A stretch of DNA of 64,000 nucleotides, taken from Brachybacterium epidermidis (GTDB lineage: Bacteria; Actinomycetota; Actinomycetes; Actinomycetales; Dermabacteraceae). Shown piece after piece: positions 46,180-54,736 of the stretch (positions are counted from its first letter, which is position 1; each line of letters starts with the position of its first letter). The translations under genes were made by a program, and so were the position numbers. The notes under the pieces were generated by a model. The model saw nothing but the letters and a program-made list of their open reading frames with translations, was not told the DNA's origin and ran no database searches. The stretch covers positions 1-64,000 of the forward strand of contig NZ_JADEYR010000007.1 of NCBI RefSeq assembly GCF_015209585.1, written 5' to 3'.

Positions 46180-47201
46180 TGTCTACCCCTCGTGCGTCCC
46201 TCCCTCTCCGTCCCAGCCGTCGTGGTGTGCTGTCCCTGCTCGGGCTGGGGGCGGGCGCCGCGACCCTCGCCGCGTGCGGGGCGGGCGACGGGGAGGGCGG
46301 CTCCGGGGCACCGACCGTGATCGCCTCCTGCTACCCCACCGCCTTCCTGGCAGAGCGCGTGGGGGGCGAGCACCTGAGCGTGGTCAACCTGGCCACCCCC
46401 GGGGCAGACGCCCACGGGCTGGAGCTGTCCGTGCGACAGGTCGCGCAGCTGCGGAAAGCGGCCCTGGTGGTGCAGATCCCCGGTTACCAAGCCGCGATCG
46501 ACGACGCCATCGCCTCGCACGGCGACGAGAACGTGCTCGATGTCTCCCAGGCGATCGAGCTGCTCTCCAGAAGCCAGGAGCAGGAGGAGCACGATCACGG
46601 CGAGCAGGAGCCCGAGGTGTCCGACGCCGGCGGAGACCACGAGGGCCACGACCTCGACCAGGACGATCACGACGGGCACGATCACGGCCCCACCGACCCC
46701 CACTTCTGGCACGACCCGGTGCGGATGGCGGATCTGGGCGATGCGCTCGCCGAGCGCCTGGGCGAGCTGATCCCCGAGCAGGCTGAGGCCTTCACTGCCA
46801 ATGCCGCGACCCTGCGCGGTGAGCTCGAGGAGCTCGACCAGGAGCTCACGGATGCCTACGGGGCCGTGGGGGGCGAGCGGCCGTTCGTGACCAGCCACGC
46901 CGCCTACGCGTACCTGGCCGATCGCTACGACCTGCACCAGATCGGCATCTCGGGAGTGGATCCTGAGGTCGAGCCCTCCCCGCAGCGGCTGCTCGAGCTC
47001 GAGCGCGTGATCCAGGACGAGGGCGTGACCACCATCTTCTTCGAGACCACCGCCTCGCCCAAGGTCGCTCAGACCCTCGCCGACAACGTCGGAGTGGACA
47101 GTGAGGAGCTGGACAACCTGGAGACACAGCTCTCCGAGGATGCCCACTATCCTCGCGTCATGCGAGAGAACGCCGACAAGCTCATCGCGAGCTGGACGTG
47201 A
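46179..47201 (+). CDS. znuA: Zinc ABC transporter substrate-binding lipoprotein
   Basis: Captures zinc outside the membrane and delivers it to the permease. The 340-residue protein begins with a signal peptide containing SRRGVLSLLGLG (possible Tat signal) and the lipobox TLAACGAG. The cluster-A1 binding fold shows VIASCYPTAFLAERVGG, PGADAHGLELS and THAAYAYLADRY-like FVTSHAAYAYLADRY. A histidine-rich loop (GDHEGHDLDQDDHDGHDHG, about residues 149-168) is the hallmark of zinc-binding members. No ribosome-binding site: the ATG directly follows the Zur box. Confidence 0.93.
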   Translation: MSTPRASLPLRPSRRGVLSLLGLGAGAATLAACGAGDGEGGSGAPTVIASCYPTAFLAERVGGEHLSVVNLATPGADAHGLELSVRQVAQLRKAALVVQIPGYQAAIDDAIASHGDENVLDVSQAIELLSRSQEQEEHDHGEQEPEVSDAGGDHEGHDLDQDDHDGHDHGPTDPHFWHDPVRMADLGDALAERLGELIPEQAEAFTANAATLRGELEELDQELTDAYGAVGGERPFVTSHAAYAYLADRYDLHQIGISGVDPEVEPSPQRLLELERVIQDEGVTTIFFETTASPKVAQTLADNVGVDSEELDNLETQLSEDAHYPRVMRENADKLIASWT

Positions 47202-47962
47202 CCGGGGCCGGCGCACCCGTCGTCGAGGTCGCGCAGGCCCGTGTCTCCCTGGGCGGCACCGAGGTGCTGCACGGCATCGATCTGCGCATCGACCCCGGGG
47301 AGATGGTGGCCCTGCTGGGCGCCAACGGCTCCGGCAAGTCCACGCTGCTGCGCACCATCGTCGGCGTGTTCCCCCTCGACAGCGGCCATGCACGACTGTT
47401 CGGCAGCCCCGTGGCGCGCTCGCGCTCCCACGACCGGCTGGGCTACGTCCCGCAGGATGCCACCGACGGCGGCTCCATCCCGGCCACCGCACGGGAGACC
47501 GTCGCCACCGGTCTGCTCGGCGCCCGCACGTGGCGCCCCCGCCTGCGGGACCCGCGCGTGATGCGGGCGCTGGAGTCGGTGGGCATGGCAGCGCTGGCCG
47601 ATCGCCCGATCACCCGGATGTCCGGAGGGCGGCGACGGCGCGTGATGATCGCGCGCGCCCTGGTCCGCGAACCCCGCTTCCTGGTGCTGGACGAGCCGTT
47701 CTCCGGGGTGGACCTGCCCACCCAGGAGATGATCGCCCGACTGTTCCGGGAGCTCTCCACCCAGGGCACCACCATCCTCGTGGTGCTACACGAGATCGGC
47801 CCGTTGAGCGAGGACATCGACCGCGCCGTGGTGCTGGACCACGGCGAGGTCGTGCACGACGGCGCGGTCGAGGATCGGCCCCTGCTGGATCCGGGCCACG
47901 ACCACACCCACCACGCCACCCCGATCGACGAATGCCTCGGACAGGAACTCGACCACGCATGA
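47198..47962 (+). CDS. znuC: Zinc ABC transporter ATP-binding protein
   Basis: A 254-residue ATPase driving the ZnuB permease. Walker A is GANGSGKST (residues 41-49), the Q-loop GYVPQDA, the signature MSGGRRRRVMIARAL, Walker B FLVLDEPFSG and the H-loop VVLHEIG. The signature has arginine in place of the usual glutamine after SGG. The C-terminus holds a short histidine cluster (DPGHDHTHHATP). The GTG start overlaps the znuA stop (GTGA). Confidence 0.92.
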   Translation: MTGAGAPVVEVAQARVSLGGTEVLHGIDLRIDPGEMVALLGANGSGKSTLLRTIVGVFPLDSGHARLFGSPVARSRSHDRLGYVPQDATDGGSIPATARETVATGLLGARTWRPRLRDPRVMRALESVGMAALADRPITRMSGGRRRRVMIARALVREPRFLVLDEPFSGVDLPTQEMIARLFRELSTQGTTILVVLHEIGPLSEDIDRAVVLDHGEVVHDGAVEDRPLLDPGHDHTHHATPIDECLGQELDHA

Positions 47963-48945
47963 TCTCAGCCTTCGACCTGCTCACCTCCGACGTGATCCGG
48001 TACCCCCTGATCATCGCGGTGCTGATCGGCCTGACCGCGCCCGTCGTGGGAACCTTCCTGGTGCAGAAGCGCCTGTCGCTGCTGGGCGACGGCCTGGGGC
48101 ACGTGGCGCTCACCGGTGTGGCCGCGGGGTGGCTGGTGGGTGCCTGGATCTCCGTGAGCCCGCACGACCTGCTGGCGATCCCCGGGGCGCTGATCGCCTC
48201 CGTGCTCGGGGCGCTGGCCATCGAGTACGTGCGCGAGATCGGCCACACCAGCCGTGACGTGGCCCTGGCGATCCTGTTCTACGGCGGCATCGCCGGTGGC
48301 GTGGTGATCATCCAGCTGGCCGGCGGCACCTCCCAGAACCTGATGGGCTACCTGTTCGGCTCGCTGTCCACCGTGACCGCCACGGACCTCACGATCGCCC
48401 TGGTGCTCGCCGTGGTGGTGCTGGCGGTGGGCCTGGGGCTCAGCGGACTGCTGGCCGCGGTCACCACCGACGAGGAGTTCGCCCGTGCCTCCGGGCTGCC
48501 GGTGCGCCTGGTCAACGTGCTGATCGCGGTGATGGCCGCCCTCACCGTCACCCTCTCGATGCGGATCGTGGGGGCCCTGATGGTCTCGGCGCTCATGATC
48601 GTCCCCGTGGCAGCGGCGCAGACGATGGTGGTGGGCTTCGGGCGCACCATGCGCACCGCCATGGCGATCGCCGTGCTCGCCGCACTGGGCGGCCTGCTCA
48701 TCACCGTGTACGTCGACCTGCCCCCGGGCGGCGTGATCGTGCTGCTGAGCATCGGCGTGTACGCGCTGGGCCTGATCTCCCGCGCCGTGCTGGGCTCCCC
48801 GCGCAGGCGGGAACGCCCTGCGAGCGGTCACAGCGGGGAGCCCGCTGCGGAGCAGCCCGGCCCGTCGACCCCGGGGCAGCGCGAGACGCAGGCAGCGCAG
48901 CGAGGGGTGAGCAGCACCGCGCGTACCCCACATCACCCCGCCTAG
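47959..48945 (+). CDS. znuB: Zinc ABC transporter permease
   Basis: A 328-residue ABC-3 family permease with about eight hydrophobic helices. Family parts are GTFLVQKRLSLLGDGLGHVALTGVAAG, VALAILFYGGIAGGVVII, NLMGYLFGSL and MRIVGALMVSALMIVPVAAAQ. A polar tail of about 50 residues (SPRRRERPASGHSGEPAAEQ...) extends past the last helix. The ATG overlaps the znuC stop (ATGA). Confidence 0.93.
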   Translation: MISAFDLLTSDVIRYPLIIAVLIGLTAPVVGTFLVQKRLSLLGDGLGHVALTGVAAGWLVGAWISVSPHDLLAIPGALIASVLGALAIEYVREIGHTSRDVALAILFYGGIAGGVVIIQLAGGTSQNLMGYLFGSLSTVTATDLTIALVLAVVVLAVGLGLSGLLAAVTTDEEFARASGLPVRLVNVLIAVMAALTVTLSMRIVGALMVSALMIVPVAAAQTMVVGFGRTMRTAMAIAVLAALGGLLITVYVDLPPGGVIVLLSIGVYALGLISRAVLGSPRRRERPASGHSGEPAAEQPGPSTPGQRETQAAQRGVSSTARTPHHPA

Positions 48946-48960
48946 AGTTTTTCAGCCACG

Positions 48961-49407
48961 ATGGGCGACAATCGTCAGATGCAACGCAATACACGGCAGC
49001 GCGCCGCCATCCTCGAGGCGCTCGGGCGGCAGGACGAGTTCCGCAGCGCCCAGCAGATCCACGAGCAGATGCGCAGCGACGGCGAGACCGTGGGCCTGGC
49101 GACCGTGTACCGGAACCTGCAGGCGCTCTCCGCCGCAGGTCGGCTCGACGTGCTGGTCAGCGCCGAAGGTGAGTCGCTGTACCGCCAGTGCGAGGCCGAG
49201 GGCCACCACCATCACCTGGTGTGCCGCACCTGCGGCCGCACGGTCGAGTTCCTGGCGCCCAAGCTGGAGAGCGCGATGACCGCGATCGCCGAGGAGCACG
49301 GCTTCACCGACCTTGACCACACCCTCGAGGTGTTCGGCCTGTGCGATGAGCACGGCCGGACGAGCGGTGCGGACCTCGACGATCCGAACGGGTCCGACGC
49401 ACGATGA
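48961..49407 (+). CDS. zur: Zinc uptake regulator Zur (Fur family)
   Basis: Zinc-responsive repressor of zinc uptake. The 148-residue Fur-fold protein has the winged-helix domain TRQRAAILEALGRQDEFRSA through VGLATVYRNLQALSAAGRLDV. Metal ligands include ESLYRQCEAEGHHHHLVCRTC (structural and regulatory residues) and EVFGLCDEHG. It lies directly after znuABC, whose promoter has the cognate box. The ATG at 48961 is used; the ATG at 48979 (MQRNTRQRAAI) is equally likely, since GACAAT upstream of it resembles a -10 for a leaderless message. Confidence 0.9.
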   Translation: MGDNRQMQRNTRQRAAILEALGRQDEFRSAQQIHEQMRSDGETVGLATVYRNLQALSAAGRLDVLVSAEGESLYRQCEAEGHHHHLVCRTCGRTVEFLAPKLESAMTAIAEEHGFTDLDHTLEVFGLCDEHGRTSGADLDDPNGSDAR

Positions 49408-50027
49408 TGGACTGGGTGCAGTCGCTCCCGATCGTCCCGGCGGTGGCGTTCCTGTACGTCGTGGTGCTGTGCCGGGCGGGGGCCACGTACGCCCTGGGCC
49501 GCGGTGCCCGCAAGGCCGCCAATCGCGGCAAGGTGGCCGGCGGGCTGGGCTCCCCCCGTGTGGAGCGCGCCACCCGGATCGTCAACAAGTGGGGGGCGCC
49601 CGTGGTCGCCTTCAGCTTCCTCACCATCGGCTTCCAGACCGCCTGCAACGCTGCGGCCGGCCTCACCGGGATGCCGCTGAAGCGGTACCTGCCGGCGCTC
49701 GCCGCGGGCGGATTCGCCTGGGCGATCATCTACGCCACGGTGGGCCTGGCTGCGATCGGGCTGTGGCTGCAGCTGTTCTTCCGCTCCCCGTGGGCGGCGG
49801 TGGTGGCCCTGGCCCTGGTGGTCGCGCTGGTGATCCAGCTGGTGCGGCACAAGCGCCGCAGCGGTGGCCTGGCGCCCACCGGCACCGGGGACGAGGTCGA
49901 TGCCCCGGTCCGGGCCGAGGCCGACGGGCCGGTCCAGGCCGAGGCCGACGGGCCGGCTCAGCCGCGGGCCGAGTCGGCGGTGGAATCCACCCCGGCGTCG
50001 GCGCCGACTGCCTCCAGCGGCTCCTGA
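49404..50027 (+). CDS. DedA/VTT-like membrane protein with a repeat-rich acidic tail
   Basis: A 207-residue protein. Hydrophobic helices at about residues 10-25 ([20 protein letters not shown]), 62-85, 95-115 and 125-148 surround a VTT-like core: [20 protein letters not shown] and [20 protein letters not shown]. DedA-type proteins act in membrane lipid or polyprenyl-phosphate recycling, a suggestive fit next to uppS, but the match is partial. The tail contains the repeat [21 protein letters not shown]. The ATG overlaps the zur stop codon (ATGA). Its last 70 bp overlap the convergent uppS. Confidence 0.7.
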   Translation: MMDWVQSLPIVPAVAFLYVVVLCRAGATYALGRGARKAANRGKVAGGLGSPRVERATRIVNKWGAPVVAFSFLTIGFQTACNAAAGLTGMPLKRYLPALAAGGFAWAIIYATVGLAAIGLWLQLFFRSPWAAVVALALVVALVIQLVRHKRRSGGLAPTGTGDEVDAPVRAEADGPVQAEADGPAQPRAESAVESTPASAPTASSGS

Positions 50028-50860
50028 TCCGCAGCTCCCCCACGGCCCGCTGCGGCGGCGCCGTGCGGTGCCGTCACGGGCGCATCCACTGCGCCGCCGT
50101 ACCGTCGGTCCCGTCGGGCGTACTCGGTGATGGCCCGCCACAGCACCACGCGGTCCACATCGGGCCACAACTCCGGGACGAACACCAGCTCCGCGTAGGC
50201 GGACTGCCACAGCAGGAAGTTCGAGGTGCGCTGCTCGCCGCTGGTGCGGATGAACAGGTCCACCTCAGGCATGTCGGGGTCGATCAGGTGCCGCGCGAAG
50301 CTCGCCTCGGTGATGCCGCGCCCGCTGATCCTGCCGGCGCGGGCCTGTTCCGCGATGTCGCGGACCGCATCGATGATCTCGGCTCGGCCGCCGTAGTTCA
50401 CGCACATGTACAGGGTCATCCGGGTGTTCCCGGCGGTCAGCTGCTCCGCCTCCTGCAGCTCCTTGATGACGCTCCCCCACAGTCGCTGAGGCCTGCCGAT
50501 CCACACGATGCGCACCCCCCAGGAGTGGAGGGTGTCCCGCTGTCGACGCAGCACGGTGCGGGAGAATCCCATCAGGAATCGCACCTCCTCCGGGGAGCGC
50601 TTCCAGTTCTCCGTGGAGAACGCGTAGGCGGAGAGGTGGGTGACGCCTATCTGGAGGGCACCCGCGACCACGTCCAGCAGGGCGGCCTCCCCGGCCTCGT
50701 GCCCGGCGGTGCGCGGCAGCCCGCGCTGGTTCGCCCAACGGCCGTTGCCGTCCATCACCACGGCCACGTGCGCGGGGACCACCTGGCGCGGGAGCCTCGG
50801 GGGCTGTGCGCCGCTGGGGTGCTCGAACGGCTCCTCGTGGGGGCGGGGGTCACGGGCCAT
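49958..50860 (-). CDS. uppS: Isoprenyl (undecaprenyl/decaprenyl) diphosphate synthase
   Basis: Cis-prenyltransferase making the lipid carrier of cell-wall synthesis. The 300-residue protein has [20 protein letters not shown] with the catalytic aspartate, [43 protein letters not shown] and the C-terminal [27 protein letters not shown]. Homology ends near residue 255 (RDRRYGG); a low-complexity Ala/Gly/Asp tail overlaps the DedA-like gene on the other strand. ATG 50860 has AGGAG upstream. recO lies upstream, an actinobacterial pairing. Confidence 0.94.
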   Translation of the reverse strand: MARDPRPHEEPFEHPSGAQPPRLPRQVVPAHVAVVMDGNGRWANQRGLPRTAGHEAGEAALLDVVAGALQIGVTHLSAYAFSTENWKRSPEEVRFLMGFSRTVLRRQRDTLHSWGVRIVWIGRPQRLWGSVIKELQEAEQLTAGNTRMTLYMCVNYGGRAEIIDAVRDIAEQARAGRISGRGITEASFARHLIDPDMPEVDLFIRTSGEQRTSNFLLWQSAYAELVFVPELWPDVDRVVLWRAITEYARRDRRYGGAVDAPVTAPHGAAAAGRGGAADQEPLEAVGADAGVDSTADSARG

Positions 50861-51007
50861 CAGCGGGATCTCCTGTCGGGGCGGGGTGTCGCAATGGGAC
50901 GCCGGGTGTCGGAGCGGGTGAGCACGGGTACGGGGCCGGGGCGGGGCGAGATGGGGCGGGGTGGGCATGGTGCTCGGCGGCTCGGAATCATGCCGGACCG
51001 GTCGGTC

Positions 51008-51739
51008 TCAGCGCTCGACGTAGCTCAAGGAGCGCACGGAGCGCTCCAGGTGCCACGTCACGGTATCGGCGATCAGGCGCCCCGCCTCCTGGACCACGGT
51101 GTCCTCTGCCGTCACCACGTTCTCCCAGTCCCCCGCGAGCAGGAAGATCATGTGCTCGACGGCGCTCTGCCTGACCGCTGCGGCGCCGGGCCGTCGGCAG
51201 GAGGTGCACACGAGGCCCCCGGCGCGCACGTCAAGCGCGTGGTGGGGGCCAGGGGCACCGCAGGTGGCGCACACCTGCAGTTCCGGCGCCCAGCCGGACA
51301 GCGCCAGGGTGCGCAGCAGGAAGGAGTCAAGCACCAGCGGCGCAGGGATGCGTCCGCCTGCCATGGTGCGCATCGCCCCGACCAGCAGCAGGAAGCCTCG
51401 CTGGGAGGGATCGACCACCTCGTCGGTGAGGCGGTCGGTGGTCTCCAGCATGGCGCTGGCAGCGGTGAAGCGCCCGTACTCCGCGGTGATCTGCTGAGCG
51501 AAGGTGTCGATCGTGACCACCTGCGTGACGGTGTGCAGGTTCCGCCCCGTGTGCAGCTGCACGTCGATCAGGCCGAAGGGCTCCAGGCGCGCTCCGAAGC
51601 GGCTGCCGGTGCGCCGCACGCCCTTGGCCACGGCCCGCACCTTTCCGTGGCGGCGGGTGAGCAGCGTGATGATGCGATCGGCCTCGCCCAGGGGGTGGGT
51701 GCGCAGCACGATCGCATGGTCGCGGTAGAGCTTCTGCAT
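51008..51739 (-). CDS. recO: DNA repair protein RecO
   Basis: Recombination mediator that loads RecA with RecR. The 243-residue protein starts with the OB fold (YRDHAIVLRTHPLGEADRIITLLT, GKVRAVAKGVRRTGSRFGARLEPF), followed by a helical domain with a zinc-binding site made of CATCGAP and CTSCRRP. The ATG is at 51739. The 147-bp gap to uppS is G-rich on the plus strand. Confidence 0.94.
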   Translation of the reverse strand: MQKLYRDHAIVLRTHPLGEADRIITLLTRRHGKVRAVAKGVRRTGSRFGARLEPFGLIDVQLHTGRNLHTVTQVVTIDTFAQQITAEYGRFTAASAMLETTDRLTDEVVDPSQRGFLLLVGAMRTMAGGRIPAPLVLDSFLLRTLALSGWAPELQVCATCGAPGPHHALDVRAGGLVCTSCRRPGAAAVRQSAVEHMIFLLAGDWENVVTAEDTVVQEAGRLIADTVTWHLERSVRSLSYVER

Positions 51740-51798
51740 GGTGGATCGAGCCTACGCCGCGATGCCCGGTGGACGGTGCAGGGTGGGAGGATGGGGCG

Positions 51799-52395
51799 AT
51801 GCGCGTGTTCTGCTCGATCCGTCCCTCCGCCGATGCGGCCGAGCACCTCGAGTCCGCTCTGGAGTCCGTGCGCGCCCGCACGGGTCGGTCCCTGCGGTGG
51901 GGCGATCCCGACCAGTGGCACCTGACGCTCGCCTTCACCCCGCAGCTGCCCGACGGCGCAGTGGAGGACACCATCGAGCAGGTGGCACGGGTGGCTGCCT
52001 CGCATCGGCCGATGCGGCTGAGCCTGGCTGGGGCCGGGCTCTTCTCGGGCCGCGCCCTGTGGGTCGGCGTGGGCGGTGAGGTGGAGCCGCTGGCGGCACT
52101 GATGCAGGAGGACCTGCTGGGCGAGCAGGACAGGGAGCGCAGGCGGGCGCATCTGACGGTGGCCCGGGTCTCGGCGCGGGCTCCCCGCCCGCGGCGCCAC
52201 CGCTACCGCGGGATTCCCGCGGAACCGGACCCGACGGAGCTGATGCTGGCGGAAGTGGTGCGGGCACTGTCCGTCTACCGCGGCCCGGAATGGCTCGCCG
52301 AGGAGCTGGAGGTGGTCTCCTCCCGCCTCGGGGCGGGCCGCTCGGGTGGGCCGCTACACGAGGTGCTGGCGACGGTGCCGCTCGGCAATTCGTGA
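51799..52395 (+). CDS. thpR: RNA 2',3'-cyclic phosphodiesterase (2H phosphoesterase, ThpR/LigT)
   Basis: A 198-residue 2H-superfamily protein. The two catalytic HxT motifs are in QWHLTLAFTP and RRAHLTVARV; the start MRVFCSIRPSADAAEHLESAL is typical. Family members hydrolyse or, in reverse, ligate 2'-5' RNA linkages; the physiological substrate is unknown. The ATG at 51799 follows GGGAGGATGGGGCG, a reasonable ribosome-binding site. It is divergent from recO. Confidence 0.88.
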   Translation: MRVFCSIRPSADAAEHLESALESVRARTGRSLRWGDPDQWHLTLAFTPQLPDGAVEDTIEQVARVAASHRPMRLSLAGAGLFSGRALWVGVGGEVEPLAALMQEDLLGEQDRERRRAHLTVARVSARAPRPRRHRYRGIPAEPDPTELMLAEVVRALSVYRGPEWLAEELEVVSSRLGAGRSGGPLHEVLATVPLGNS

Positions 52396-52415
52396 GGCGG
52401 AGGCGCGGTTCTCAC

Positions 52416-54665
52416 TCAGCGCTCGACGGGGCTGCTGACCCGCACGAACGGGTGGACCAGGGCGACGCCCTCGGGTGGGGCGGTCCAACCGCCCGCCTCG
52501 GCGGGATCGAAGGTGACGTCGGTGAGGACGATCTGCGGGTCCCCCTCGATCCTGGCCTCGAGCACGACGTGCTGTCCGGGACGCACCCCGACGATCCGCA
52601 GCTGGGTGAGCGCCTGCCCCTCGCCCCACGGGGTGCCGTCGATGGTGACGTCCTGCAGTCCGCCCCCGGTCAGATCGAGATCCAACCGGGTGGCCTGCCG
52701 CGGTGAGTGCACCGCGATGCGCACCCGCCCGCCCTCCAGGGCTGTGACCTCGCCGCGCGGGGCGGGCAGGTTCGAAGTCGCGTCGGCGTCGGTCAGGCCC
52801 GCGCTCCACTCGGTGACGCCGGAGACCTCCCAGGTGGTGGTGCCGTCGGCGCCGTCCACATGGGCGGTGACACGCTCCTGGACCGGCTCCGGGGAGGCCT
52901 GCGAATGGAGCGAGCCGCCGACTGTCAGGCCCACGGCCAGCACGCCGACCAGCACCGCCGGCAGCAGGCGGCGGGGACGGCGCCGGGGCTGCAGCTGCGC
53001 GGCCCCACGGCCGACGAACAGAGGCGCTGCCGCGGCCAGGGCCAGCAGGGCGGTTCCCGCGATGCCGCCCGCGGCGGATGCGATGCCGAACTCCGCCAGC
53101 GACGAGATCTGCGTGCCCAGCAGCCAGCCGGTCGGCAGCAGCGCCACGATCCGCGTGGCCAGGGTGAGGGGCGAGGGCAGCAGGGCCGCCAACAGGGCCC
53201 CGATCGCAGCGATCGCGGCCGGCAGCACCATGGACCCGCCGAGGGCGGGCGACCACACCGCGAGGGCGGCGAACAGTACTGATGCCAGCAGCGCAGCTCC
53301 GATCGCGATCGCGGCCCGGCCGATGATCATGCGCAGCAGCACCCACACCAGCAGGGCCACGGCTCCGGCCGCCGCCAGCTCCGCAGCGATGAACAGCTCC
53401 GAGCGGAACGGCTCCCCCACCACACGTGACACCATCGCGGGCTCCGCCTTCACGGCCGTGCCCCACAGCAGCACCGCCGCAGCGATCCCGCCGGCGATGC
53501 CCACTGCTGCACCCGCAGAACCGAGCATCGTGCCGAGAACGTTGACCTCGCGGTGTGCACGCCTGGTCACCAGCAGGGTCAGCAGCGCCAGGGGCGCGGC
53601 CACCCCGAGCACGGTGACCAGCAGCGGGGGGACGCCCACGATGCCCCAGGGCACGGTGGTCTGGACGGGATGCTCATCGGCGTGCCCGGACAGCTCCGTG
53701 AGGTCGCGGTCCCCCAGGTCACGAGTGAGGGCAAGGGTGAGATCTCCGTAGTGCTGCAGTGTCCCGGGATCGAGGTGATCGGCGTCGTCCTGCGGGGTGT
53801 GATAGGCCCACGAACCGTCGATGATCGCCATGTCCATCCCCCACCAGCCGGCATCCCGGTACACCGTGAAATCGGTGTCGTTGGGGATCACGGCGAACAG
53901 CGCGTCGCTGAAGGACTCGAACTCGGGTCTCGGCATCGAGGGGAGCACCTCGTGCATGGGTCCGGCGGCCCGGGTGACCGTGGGGCGGCCGGAGATGCCG
54001 CGGGCCTCATGGTTGAGCACCACCACGGGCTCGGTGAGTGCTGCGGATTCCTCCCTGACGTAGGCATCCGCCCCCAGCAGCCCGTTCTCCTCGCCGTCCA
54101 CCAGCAGCACCACCAGGTCGTTGCGCAGGGCGTCGGGGCCCAGGGCACGCACGGTCTCCAGGATCACCGCGAGGCCGATGCCGGCGTCGGCCGCTCCCGG
54201 CGCGGCGGGCACGGAGTCGATGTGGGTGGCCAGCAACACGGTTCCTGTGGGGTCCCTGCCCGGACGGGTGGCCACGAGGTTGCGGTTGTACCCGGCGGCG
54301 GCGTAGCGGGCAGCGGCGCGCGCGCCGATCGCCTCGTGCGTGCGCACCTCGAAGCCGAGCTCGGTGAGCTGGCCGGTGAGGTCCTCGTGCGCGCGATCGT
54401 TGGAGGGGGTGCCGATGGGGGGGCTCTGCGACCAGCGGGCGGCGGCCGCGGTGGCGCGAGCGGCGCTGAACACCTCGGCGGGGGCGTCGGCACCCGCGGG
54501 CTCGGTCACTCCGCGGGAGAGGGCACCCCACACCATGGTGATCACCAGCACCAGGAGTAGCAGCGCCGAGCTCACAGCCGTCCTCGAACGGGAGCCGTCA
54601 GGGGCGTACTGTGCCGGGCCTGGGCGGGGCCTGTGGGAGGCGTCGGTGCCGTGTGCGCTGGTCAT
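52416..54665 (-). CDS. Membrane-anchored M28 family zinc metallopeptidase
   Basis: A 749-residue protein. One membrane helix near residues 30-50 (SALLLLVLVITMVWGAL) is followed by an M28 peptidase domain with metal ligands in LLATHIDSVPAAPGAADAGIG (His, Asp), VDGEENGLLGADAY (Glu-Glu), VLNHEARGI and WAYHTPQDDADHL. Residues about 345-580 hold eight or nine membrane helices, and about 150 extracytoplasmic residues close the protein. The layout resembles eukaryotic ER/vacuolar M28 membrane peptidases. Probably an aminopeptidase acting outside the membrane. Confidence 0.87.
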   Translation of the reverse strand: MTSAHGTDASHRPRPGPAQYAPDGSRSRTAVSSALLLLVLVITMVWGALSRGVTEPAGADAPAEVFSAARATAAAARWSQSPPIGTPSNDRAHEDLTGQLTELGFEVRTHEAIGARAAARYAAAGYNRNLVATRPGRDPTGTVLLATHIDSVPAAPGAADAGIGLAVILETVRALGPDALRNDLVVLLVDGEENGLLGADAYVREESAALTEPVVVLNHEARGISGRPTVTRAAGPMHEVLPSMPRPEFESFSDALFAVIPNDTDFTVYRDAGWWGMDMAIIDGSWAYHTPQDDADHLDPGTLQHYGDLTLALTRDLGDRDLTELSGHADEHPVQTTVPWGIVGVPPLLVTVLGVAAPLALLTLLVTRRAHREVNVLGTMLGSAGAAVGIAGGIAAAVLLWGTAVKAEPAMVSRVVGEPFRSELFIAAELAAAGAVALLVWVLLRMIIGRAAIAIGAALLASVLFAALAVWSPALGGSMVLPAAIAAIGALLAALLPSPLTLATRIVALLPTGWLLGTQISSLAEFGIASAAGGIAGTALLALAAAAPLFVGRGAAQLQPRRRPRRLLPAVLVGVLAVGLTVGGSLHSQASPEPVQERVTAHVDGADGTTTWEVSGVTEWSAGLTDADATSNLPAPRGEVTALEGGRVRIAVHSPRQATRLDLDLTGGGLQDVTIDGTPWGEGQALTQLRIVGVRPGQHVVLEARIEGDPQIVLTDVTFDPAEAGGWTAPPEGVALVHPFVRVSSPVER

Positions 54666-54736
54666 GGCTCAGTTCTATCCCCCATCAGGGGCCGCCGCCT
54701 CCTCCTTCCAGAGGAGATCGCCCCCTCCCGCCTCGC

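Noticed and set aside
47198-47962. Treating ZnuC as inactive because of the SGGR signature
   Set aside because: Walker A, Walker B, Q-loop and H-loop are intact, and the residue after SGG varies in working ABC proteins.
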